Source: Treponema sp. | GTDB taxonomy: Bacteria; Spirochaetota; Spirochaetia; Treponematales; Breznakiellaceae | Direction: 5' to 3' | Length of the DNA stretch: 5,322 nt | Assembly (NCBI GenBank): GCA_031273185.1 | Contig: JAISSG010000141.1 | Location: forward strand, 1-5,322 | In this document: in pieces, positions 1-4,971 of the stretch | Position numbering within the stretch: position 1 is the first letter of the stretch | Layout of the letters: each line of letters begins with the position of its first letter | Position numbers and translations under genes: made by a program | The notes under the pieces: generated by a model | What the model saw: only the letters and a program-made list of their open reading frames with translations | Told to the model about the DNA's origin: nothing | Databases searched by the model: none

Positions 1-324
1 CTTGTCGGTGTGGACCCAACTGCACTGCTCGCGGATATTGGCTATTTCCAGCAGGTAGGGGTTGATGTTCGTCTTCCCCAGCATCTTGCGGAACGTGGTT
101 TCGTGCATCCGGGGCGTACAGGAGGCGACGACCAGGCGGTCAAGGTTGTTTTCCGCGATGGCCTGTTTGATCATCTCCTGCCCGGTTATCGAGCAGGTAT
201 ATTTGTTGGTAGCCGCATACACCACGCCGGGTATCTGTTGCGAAACCTTGGCTACTTGCTCCACGTCGATTACGGAAGCGATATTGGTGCCGCAATGGCA
301 GATTACTACGCCTGTTCTGGCCAT
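1..324 (-). CDS. hdrA: HdrA, heterodisulfide reductase-like subunit A, N-terminal fragment (runs off window)
   Basis: This is the first 108 residues of an HdrA-type flavoprotein; the rest lies beyond position 1. HdrA is the FAD and iron-sulfur subunit of heterodisulfide reductase-like complexes and, in known complexes, the site of flavin-based electron bifurcation in the cytoplasm. The translated N-terminus shows the family hallmarks: VVICHCGTNI (Cys9, Cys11), Cys44 in KYTCS, VVASCTPRMHE (Cys69) and ANIREQCSWVH (Cys101). These form the cysteine-rich iron-sulfur N-terminal domain. The FAD-binding and ferredoxin domains are not in view. The ATG (324-322) follows the hdrB stop directly (TAAATG), with AGGAGG at 338-333 as ribosome site inside the end of hdrB, so translation is probably coupled. 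No frameshift is seen. Family assignment is strong. The partner (hydrogenase, formate dehydrogenase, methylene-THF reductase) cannot be told from this fragment. Confidence 0.93.
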   Translation of the reverse strand, partial: MARTGVVICHCGTNIASVIDVEQVAKVSQQIPGVVYAATNKYTCSITGQEMIKQAIAENNLDRLVVASCTPRMHETTFRKMLGKTNINPYLLEIANIREQCSWVHTDK

Positions 325-1209
325 TTACACCACCTCCTTCTGTTTGGCTTTCAGCAGATTTTTCAGCAGTTTCTTTGCCGGATGGAAATGGGTGCTGATA
401 CCGCTTTTCCCAAAACTCGCCCCCATCGCCACGGCGAGGAGCTCGGTCAGGAAATAGACGGGAAGATCAAAATCCTCGCCATAGGTCATATTCACCGCAT
501 TCTGCCGCATATCCAGGTTCATCATGCACAGGGGGCATGCGCTCACTATCGCCTGCGCCCCGTTCGCCCGCGCGTTCTTGAATATTTTGTAGATAAGGGG
601 CTTGCTTTCGGCGGGCAGATCAACGTGGTGGCTTCCGCCGCAGCATTCCACCTTGAAGGCCCAGTCAACGCTCGTTGCGCCGGTCAGGCGCACCAGTTCG
701 TCCATCGCTTGGGGGTCTTCGCAGTTTTTCAGCTTGGTAACGTCCGTCGGGCGGGTGAGCAGGCAGCCGTAGTAGCACGCCACTTTAAGCCCGGTAAGGG
801 GCTGTTTGATGGCGGCCTTGATAGCCGTCATGGTTTCAGGAACGCTGTAGGTGTCCAGCAGGTTGAATATCTCGGTGCCCTCGCTTACGGGCATTTCGAT
901 CAGCCGCGAAAGTTTTTCCTGCTCCTCGGCGGCGGCTTTTTGGGCGCATTTCATGCGGATATAGCATCCGGCGCAGGGCACGGCTATGGTCATGTTGGGG
1001 TTCTGCTTCTGGGACAGGGCAAGGTTTCGCCCCGGCAGCGCCACGCCAAGCTCGTGGCTCATCAAGTGACCCGCAGTAGCCCCGCAGCAGTTCCAGTCCT
1101 TGATTTCCAGAAACTCAACGCCCACGGCATGGTTCACATACTCAAGCGATTTTCGGTATTCAAGCCCAGTCCCTTCCATGGAGCAGCCCGGAAAGTATGA
1201 ATATTTCAT
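325..1209 (-). CDS. hdrB: HdrB, heterodisulfide reductase-like subunit B
   Basis: A 294-residue protein of normal HdrB length, the subunit that in methanogens reduces the CoM-S-S-CoB heterodisulfide on two noncubane [4Fe-4S] clusters. Both CCG domains are complete. The first has Cys9 (YFPGCS), Cys41-Cys42-Gly and Cys79-x-x-Cys82; the second has Cys145 (with Cys149 in CYYGC), Cys189-Cys190-Gly-Gly and Cys225-x-x-Cys228 (CPLC). With all cluster ligands present the active site looks intact. In bacteria the natural disulfide substrate is usually unknown, so the acceptor is not assigned. The ATG overlaps the hdrC stop as ATGA (1209-1206), and the stop abuts hdrA, so the three genes are one translationally coupled operon. 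A 396-codon open frame on the opposite strand is a shadow of this gene and hdrA. Confidence 0.95.
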   Translation of the reverse strand: MKYSYFPGCSMEGTGLEYRKSLEYVNHAVGVEFLEIKDWNCCGATAGHLMSHELGVALPGRNLALSQKQNPNMTIAVPCAGCYIRMKCAQKAAAEEQEKLSRLIEMPVSEGTEIFNLLDTYSVPETMTAIKAAIKQPLTGLKVACYYGCLLTRPTDVTKLKNCEDPQAMDELVRLTGATSVDWAFKVECCGGSHHVDLPAESKPLIYKIFKNARANGAQAIVSACPLCMMNLDMRQNAVNMTYGEDFDLPVYFLTELLAVAMGASFGKSGISTHFHPAKKLLKNLLKAKQKEVV

Positions 1210-1775
1210 ATTTTCGTTGCCTCCCTCTCGCAGTTATTGATTATTTTGCGTATCGCCATGCGATTCCTGATCATCGCCGGGAAAAATTTCAGTTTTCCGG
1301 CTCTAAGCATGGCGGGCAGGTAGTTAAAATGCTGGAGGAGCCGTCCGCTTAACACATTGTAGAACGCCGTGTAGAGGAATTCACTGCTTCTGCCAAACCA
1401 CTTAACCGGCAGCATGAAGTAATTGGTGGACACGTACGAGCGCTTGATAGGCCGGATACCGACGAACTCCGCCTGCTGCCGTACCGCTTCCATTAACTGC
1501 GCAATCGGCACGTCGTGGGGGCAGCGGGCTGAACAGGTATAGCAGGTGGCGCAGATCCACGGCCCCTTGCTGTGCAGTGCCTCATCCAGCAGGCCCAACT
1601 GTAGATGCCGTATGACTTGCCGGGGTTTCAGGTCCATGGTCTCGGCCATGGGGCAACCGGCGGCGCATTTTCCGCACTGGTAGCACTCGTGCAGCTTGGC
1701 ACCCGCTGTGGCAGCCAGCGTCTCTATGCGCCGCTTATTGCTTGCCGGCAGCCGGCTGAGGTTTTTTTCGGCCAT
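1206..1775 (-). CDS. hdrC: HdrC, heterodisulfide reductase-like subunit C (2x[4Fe-4S])
   Basis: A 189-residue iron-sulfur protein that carries electrons between HdrA and HdrB. Two classic ferredoxin motifs are seen: Cys31-x2-Cys34-x2-Cys37-x3-Cys41-Pro (CYQCGKCAAGCP) and Cys75-x2-Cys78-x2-Cys81-x3-Cys85-Pro (CATCYTCSARCP). These bind two [4Fe-4S] clusters. The C-terminal half (from about residue 100) is the helical tail usual for stand-alone HdrC proteins and includes FYNVLSGRLLQ and a basic end; no transmembrane anchor of the HdrE/DsrM type is seen, so the complex is probably soluble. The ATG at 1775-1773 is supported by GGAGG at 1787-1783, seven bases upstream. It is the first gene of the hdrC-hdrB-hdrA operon and lies about 60 bp downstream of the predicted promoter. 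Its stop overlaps the hdrB start. Confidence 0.94.
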   Translation of the reverse strand: MAEKNLSRLPASNKRRIETLAATAGAKLHECYQCGKCAAGCPMAETMDLKPRQVIRHLQLGLLDEALHSKGPWICATCYTCSARCPHDVPIAQLMEAVRQQAEFVGIRPIKRSYVSTNYFMLPVKWFGRSSEFLYTAFYNVLSGRLLQHFNYLPAMLRAGKLKFFPAMIRNRMAIRKIINNCEREATKI

Positions 1776-1789
1776 TCCTATTCCTCCTT

Positions 1790-1804
1790 CCCGGCGAAAC
1801 CGGG
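1790..1804 (-). promoter_or_regulatory. Small GC hairpin in the hdrC leader, abutting the ribosome site
   Basis: In the minus-strand transcript CCCGG (1804-1800) and CCGGG (1794-1790) form a perfect five-base-pair stem around the loop TTTCG. The 3' side of the stem ends two bases before the GGAGG ribosome site (1787-1783). The pairing is directly visible. A role in setting translation or protecting the 5' end is inference; there is no T-tract, so it is not a terminator. Confidence 0.4.
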
Positions 1805-1818
1805 GTTATAACGAAGAC

Positions 1819-1839
1819 GTAATCATCGTAATAGATTAC
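1819..1839. promoter_or_regulatory. Inverted repeats overlapping the hdr -10 and start site: candidate operator
   Basis: The plus strand reads GTAAT-AG-ATTAC at 1828-1839, a perfect dyad with five-base arms. A third half-site, GTAAT, lies at 1819-1823, and GTAATC (1819-1824) also pairs with GATTAC (1834-1839) across nine bases. These cover the predicted -10 and the transcription start, where a repressor would block initiation. The repeats are seen; the regulator is not identified and no gene for one lies in the window. Confidence 0.4.
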
Positions 1840-1861
1840 CTAAAGAGCCAGGCTTTGTCAA
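1833..1861 (-). promoter_or_regulatory. Sigma-70-type promoter of the hdrCBA operon
   Basis: Reading the minus strand, a perfect TTGACA -35 (1861-1856) is followed by 17 bp and TAATCT (1838-1833), which keeps the three most conserved -10 positions (TAxxxT). The start of transcription would be near 1826, giving a leader of about 50 bases before hdrC. It is the only strong promoter-like pair between the upstream outer-membrane gene and hdrC. The spacer contains a small dyad, AGCC-A-GGCT on the plus strand (1846-1854). Predicted from sequence only. Confidence 0.75.
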
Positions 1862-1864
1862 GCG

Positions 1865-1895
1865 GGAATTTGGCGGAATTTGGCGGAAATTTGGC
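1865..1895. repeat. Three helically phased 10-11 bp direct repeats upstream of the hdr -35
   Basis: The unit GGAATTTGGC occurs at 1865-1874 and 1875-1884 without a break, then as GGAAATTTGGC at 1885-1895. On the operon's strand the unit reads GCCAAATT(T)CC. The period of 10-11 bp equals one helical turn, so every copy faces the same side of the DNA, and the array ends three bases before the -35. This fits an activator or repressor array, or an AT-rich upstream element contacted by RNA polymerase; which of these is not known. Confidence 0.65.
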
Positions 1896-1912
1896 ATTAC
1901 GGGGCCAGTCCC

Positions 1913-3538
1913 TTAAAAAAAGTGTCCCATGATAAAGGTAAATTCGCGGTTGTCGCCCGAGGAAAACTCTCTGAGGTTCCATGTGAAGCTCAGGCGGATG
2001 TACAGGTTCCGCATGATCAGGGGGAATACCATAACCTCAAAGCCGCCGCCGACAGCGATGTTTTCCAGGCTAAAAGATATTTCCGATGACGTTTCCGTTT
2101 TTGGGGTATGGTACAGGGCCAGGTCTATCAGGGGAGAAAAATGGAATTCGATGTCAAGGCCGCGTAGTTTTCTGTTGTTGAACCATGTTGCAGGGGAAAA
2201 TGTCGGCAGGCGCAGGGGGAAGTTGGCATTAAGCGACAGCATGTAGTCGGCGGTAAGCTCCCTGTCTCTGATGCCCCGGATGTTGTCCCCGGCCTGATCG
2301 TAGAAGCCGGGGTCGTGGTAAAACCAGTGCCGGTACTGTATCCGCGAGGAAATGCCAAAGAAACTGGTGATGATAAAGTGCCCGATGCCCGTGACCGTGA
2401 TGTCAATGGACAGTGGGTCCTTGCCGTTTTGCTGGCGGAAAAAGTCGTACTCGTATGAGTTGCCGACGGAGACGGAAAGCCCTTTGCGGAAATTCGCGTG
2501 CCAGTCTATCCGTTCAAACCCCAGCGTGTGACCGAAATTCAGGAACGGCCCCTTGTGGATGTCTTGCAGGGGCCAGTTGGGCAGTTCGTGGTTAAACTTT
2601 GCCGAAATTTCCGGGGTGTAGGTCAGCTCGCCAAACCTGGACACCAAAAGGCCGGTCGGTATCTCCCATGACGTGTACAGCTTGCTGGACAGGTACAGGC
2701 CGCTCTGAAAATCCGGGTGTTTCCCCAGGCCGGTACTCAGCTTGTGGCGCTCCTCGTTTTCCTCGTTCAGGTTGACGGATTCCTCAAAGCCAAAGGTAAA
2801 GGTGGTGGCCCTGAACGGCAGTTCCATCGAAAGGCCGGTTCTGTTCTGGAAGAAGAAACGCTCGAAAGGCTCCTCGACCTGGGGCCGGTAGCTAAAAAGG
2901 TTGAGAAACTGGAAGTTCCAGTCGTAGCCGAAAGCCCTGAAGGGCGTATTGGAATCCACCCCGATGCTGAACGAGTGGCGGCGGTTTTGGTCGTAGCCAT
3001 AGGTAAGGTCAATTAACAGGGGGTTCATTGTTCCCAGGAAATTGTAGTCCCTTCCCCGCAATACGATCTCAAGCCCGGTATTGTCGCTGTACCTGGGTAT
3101 GGGAATTACTATGATGTTCCACGAGTCCTCAACCTTGATTGCAAGGGTTACCGGGTACGCGCCGTCCGGCTGCTGCTCCCCGACGGAATAGGTAATTTCC
3201 ACATTGTCTTTCAATACCCGCTGGTTGACAAGCATCTGGGTCTTCTCCTGGACGTATGCCTCCAGGTTCGCCCTGCCGCGTATCTCCTCGCCTCGTTTTA
3301 GCTCCCCGTTGTAAATAAGCGCAAACCCACGGGTTCGCCCCTTTATGTCAAACTCAAAATCCGCAATGACGAACAGCTGATCATCGTCGATGGCCTGCTG
3401 GTCTTCGTCCTCAATCCCAATGAGCGGATTCTCCTCGCTTTCATCGCGGGGTTCCTGGGGGCAAAGGGGGGATGCCGACAAAAGAAGCAACGCGACGAGA
3501 AAAATAGTTGTTTTTCCAACAGTTAAGATGCTCTGCAT
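1913..3538 (-). CDS. Omp85/D15-superfamily-like outer-membrane protein with one POTRA-like domain
   Basis: A 541-residue exported protein, counting from ATG 3538-3536. Residues 1-25 form a signal peptide (VGKTTIFLVALLLLSASP). Residues about 28-54 are strongly acidic (EPRDESEENP, EDEDQQAIDDD). Residues about 55-140 resemble a POTRA domain: a first strand, IKGRTRG, a helix, VLKDNVEITYSV, then a strand PVTLAIKVEDSW. The remainder alternates aromatic and polar residues as in a beta-barrel, with DYNFLGTM at its start. IRGIRDRELTADYMLSLN (about 420-437) resembles the VRGF/Y lid-lock motif of Omp85 proteins, and the chain ends in Phe (GHFF), an outer-membrane assembly signature. BamA usually has five POTRA domains, so this is not BamA. 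The frame stays open upstream to a TTG at 3646, but the extra 36 residues would bury the signal peptide. The ATG lacks a clear ribosome site. No clear terminator is seen before the hdr promoter. The cargo or function is unknown. Confidence 0.75.
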   Translation of the reverse strand: MQSILTVGKTTIFLVALLLLSASPLCPQEPRDESEENPLIGIEDEDQQAIDDDQLFVIADFEFDIKGRTRGFALIYNGELKRGEEIRGRANLEAYVQEKTQMLVNQRVLKDNVEITYSVGEQQPDGAYPVTLAIKVEDSWNIIVIPIPRYSDNTGLEIVLRGRDYNFLGTMNPLLIDLTYGYDQNRRHSFSIGVDSNTPFRAFGYDWNFQFLNLFSYRPQVEEPFERFFFQNRTGLSMELPFRATTFTFGFEESVNLNEENEERHKLSTGLGKHPDFQSGLYLSSKLYTSWEIPTGLLVSRFGELTYTPEISAKFNHELPNWPLQDIHKGPFLNFGHTLGFERIDWHANFRKGLSVSVGNSYEYDFFRQQNGKDPLSIDITVTGIGHFIITSFFGISSRIQYRHWFYHDPGFYDQAGDNIRGIRDRELTADYMLSLNANFPLRLPTFSPATWFNNRKLRGLDIEFHFSPLIDLALYHTPKTETSSEISFSLENIAVGGGFEVMVFPLIMRNLYIRLSFTWNLREFSSGDNREFTFIMGHFF

Positions 3539-3655
3539 ATGTAAAGGACAGTAAATGTTTTTGGTGAAGATTACAATAGAATAATGCGGGAATTTTCGTA
3601 CCCGCCCTGCCAGATACGACAACAGGGTTTTTCCCCCGTGGTACAAAATACCCGC

Positions 3656-3684
3656 TTGACAAAAAACCAGGAAATCGCTAGGTT
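3656..3684 (+). promoter_or_regulatory. Candidate sigma-70 promoter for the plus-strand barrel gene
   Basis: A perfect TTGACA (3656-3661), a 17-bp spacer and TAGGTT (3679-3684, TAxxxT) are present. The flanking CCCGC before and AA after the -35 are the same as at the hdr promoter, a 13-bp identity. Transcription from near 3691 would give an untranslated leader of about 150 bases. The -10 is imperfect, and a closer promoter is not excluded. Confidence 0.5.
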
Positions 3685-3830
3685 TGGGTAACCATTAGAC
3701 AGGGCAACCGGCGTTTGGGACTTCGCAAGGCGCTCAATAAGTATTTTTATGGCTTATGAATTGCGTAATAAAGAAGACAAGGGTATCCCTGATCTTTATG
3801 CTTGGAAAATTTGATCAATACATTAGGTTT

Positions 3831-3836
3831 AGGAGG
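3831..3836 (+). promoter_or_regulatory. Ribosome binding site fixing the GTG start at 3841
   Basis: AGGAGG is followed by AATT and then GTG. The frame is open further upstream to a TTG at 3802, but that start lacks a ribosome site and would put 13 residues ahead of a perfect lysine-led signal peptide. The GTG is therefore chosen. The four-base gap is on the short side. Confidence 0.85.
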
Positions 3837-3840
3837 AATT

Positions 3841-4929
3841 GTGAAAAAGCTTCTGTCTCTCATTTTTACTTTGGCCCTGGCCGCCGGATTTGCCGCGGCC
3901 CAGGATGGCATCGGCCTTAGCGCAGGCCTGGAATTTGGCATCGGGGACATAAACATGCCAAAACAGGGGAAACTTGTCACTCGAATGGCTTCCCCTCCGG
4001 CAGGACCCCCTACCAGTGAACCTGCCCCCGAGGCAAGAAAACCTTATCTCAGGGCCAACATCGGATACGAAAACGGTTTCCTTGACGGTACGCTGGACGT
4101 TTATGCCAGGCTGGCCTATGATGTCGGCTTTTACAAATCAGCGGGTAACGTTGCCTTTTACAAATCAGTGGGTGGTGTTGGGTATTACAATCTGGCGGGT
4201 GGTGACAGCAAGGAAAAAAATCCCCAAAACCTGTATTTGGACCTTATGGTTGGCTATAACCTGAGGCTGGGCGACACTTCCACCCTGTCTTTTATTGTAG
4301 GAAACGAAAATTCCTTTATGCTTTCCCCGCAGGCGGATGGCGGGATCATTGGCGTCGTCAGGCCGGGGATTAAATTCAACCAGTATGGGGGGAATCCCGG
4401 AGAATTCTATGCCCAGGCCGATGTTCCCATCGCTTACAAGCGCCTCGGGCAAGAGAATAAGGATCGCACCTTTGCCGGCCTCGACATTACCCTGGGCTGG
4501 CTAAGCGCCTTTGGCTTAGGCGTTGAGGCCACATGGCATGTCCTGTTTGCACCTAACGACAAGACTTTGATCTACGCTTACAATCGCCCTGCGGGTATGC
4601 CGCAAAATGTACCCTGGACCCCGCCTTCAAACATCCCGGACACTAACGGATTCACCGGCCTCAGTTTTGCCGTTTCTTATGAAACCGGCCCCATCCACGC
4701 GGAGGTCGCGCTGACCAGCCCGGTCAAGATACACGGCGTTCCTTACAGTTGGTTCGACACAACGCCGGACTACGGCATGGTAATCACCCCGCTGTTCAGG
4801 TATACCTTCATTCCGGGCCTTTCAGCCTACGCAAGCCTCACGATTGACGGAATTGGCGCAAGGGCCGAGCAGAACAGGAAAGTTGGCGTTGGGATCACCC
4901 CTGCCATAGGAGTTACCTACAGGTTTTAG
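3841..4929 (+). CDS. Exported predicted outer-membrane beta-barrel protein of unknown function
   Basis: A 362-residue protein beginning at GTG. Residues 1-20 are a textbook signal peptide (MKKLLSLIFTLALAAGFAAA), with cleavage expected before Gln21. A proline-rich stretch follows at about 50-68 (SPPAGPPTSEPAPE). From about residue 69 the chain shows many alternating hydrophobic/aromatic strands with Gly, Asn and Asp turns (YLRANIGYENG, LYLDLMVGYNLRLG, GLDITLGWLSAFGLGVEATW, PLFRYTFIPGLSAYASLTI). It ends in VTYRF, whose C-terminal Phe is typical of barrels assembled by BamA. There are no cysteines in the mature part. Three 9-residue repeats lie at 97-123. I do not recognise a named family; it resembles the many lineage-specific outer-membrane proteins of treponemes (inference). 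It could be a porin or a surface structural protein. The gene appears monocistronic, with an inverted repeat after its stop. Confidence 0.8.
   Translation: MKKLLSLIFTLALAAGFAAAQDGIGLSAGLEFGIGDINMPKQGKLVTRMASPPAGPPTSEPAPEARKPYLRANIGYENGFLDGTLDVYARLAYDVGFYKSAGNVAFYKSVGGVGYYNLAGGDSKEKNPQNLYLDLMVGYNLRLGDTSTLSFIVGNENSFMLSPQADGGIIGVVRPGIKFNQYGGNPGEFYAQADVPIAYKRLGQENKDRTFAGLDITLGWLSAFGLGVEATWHVLFAPNDKTLIYAYNRPAGMPQNVPWTPPSNIPDTNGFTGLSFAVSYETGPIHAEVALTSPVKIHGVPYSWFDTTPDYGMVITPLFRYTFIPGLSAYASLTIDGIGARAEQNRKVGVGITPAIGVTYRF
4129..4209 (+). repeat. 27-bp in-frame tandem repeat inside the barrel gene (three units)
   Basis: Units at 4129-4155 and 4156-4182 match at 21 of 27 bases by hand count; a third at 4183-4209 is more degenerate. 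They encode FYKSAGNVA, FYKSVGGVG and YYNLAGGDS (residues 97-123). Each looks like a short strand plus a glycine turn, so the array would lengthen a strand or an exposed loop in nine-residue steps without breaking frame. Confidence 0.7.
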
Positions 4930-4937
4930 GTTTTAGC

Positions 4938-4970
4938 CGGCGCACTTGGGCATTCCGACACCATGCGCCG
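4938..4970. terminator. Inverted repeat between convergent stops, possible bidirectional terminator
   Basis: CGGCGCA (4938-4944) pairs perfectly with TGCGCCG (4964-4970), giving a seven-base-pair GC-rich stem; TGG (4947-4949) and CCA (4961-4963) can extend it past a two-base bulge. It lies between the stop at 4929 and the converging stop at 4972-4974, where a shared terminator is expected. No T-run directly follows the stem on either strand (TTTT comes seven bases later on plus), so intrinsic termination may be weak. Confidence 0.45.
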
Positions 4971-4971
4971 C

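Larger units (their letters stand above)
3539..3840. other. 302-bp divergent intergenic region
   Basis: The region separates the minus-strand Omp85-like gene from the plus-strand barrel gene and must hold both 5' control regions. A good plus-strand promoter candidate sits at 3656-3684. For the minus-strand gene I see only -10-like hexamers (TAATCT, TATTCT) near 3570-3585, without a matching -35. CCCTG (3606-3610) and CAGGG (about 3623-3627) form a short inverted repeat followed by TTTTT, too weak to call. No convincing gene, tRNA or known riboswitch was recognised here. Confidence 0.6.

Noticed and set aside
10..1200. 396-codon open frame on the plus strand
   Set aside because: It lies antisense to hdrB and hdrA, which carry full sets of family motifs. 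The predicted protein shows no recognisable domain and has no ribosome site; it follows from the codon bias of the real genes.
1896..1925. Possible terminator after the Omp85-like gene
   Set aside because: Only a three-base-pair GGG/CCC pairing is present, and the T-run lies before it, inside the stop region, rather than after it on the transcribed strand.
1929..2246. 105-codon plus-strand frame
   Set aside because: It is antisense to the barrel-coding C-terminal half of the Omp85-like gene and its composition is arginine-rich with no motif.
2128..3016. Several 60-100 codon frames on both strands within the Omp85-like gene
   Set aside because: They overlap a long gene with a signal peptide and outer-membrane features, and none shows a domain or ribosome site.
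3514..3538. Reading the Omp85-like protein as a lipoprotein because of Cys after ASPL
   Set aside because: The residue before the cysteine is Leu, which fits poorly with a lipobox even under loose spirochaete rules; an ordinary signal peptidase I site is more likely.
3606..3632. CCCTG/CAGGG inverted repeat followed by TTTTT on the plus strand
   Set aside because: The stem is only five base pairs with a 13-base loop, and no plus-strand gene lies upstream to be terminated.
3749..3814. 21-codon open frame (MAYELRNKEDKGIPDLYAWKI) in the leader of the barrel gene
   Set aside because: It has no Shine-Dalgarno sequence and no regulatory codon run, and an open frame of this size is expected by chance. 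Conservation in relatives would be needed to revive it.
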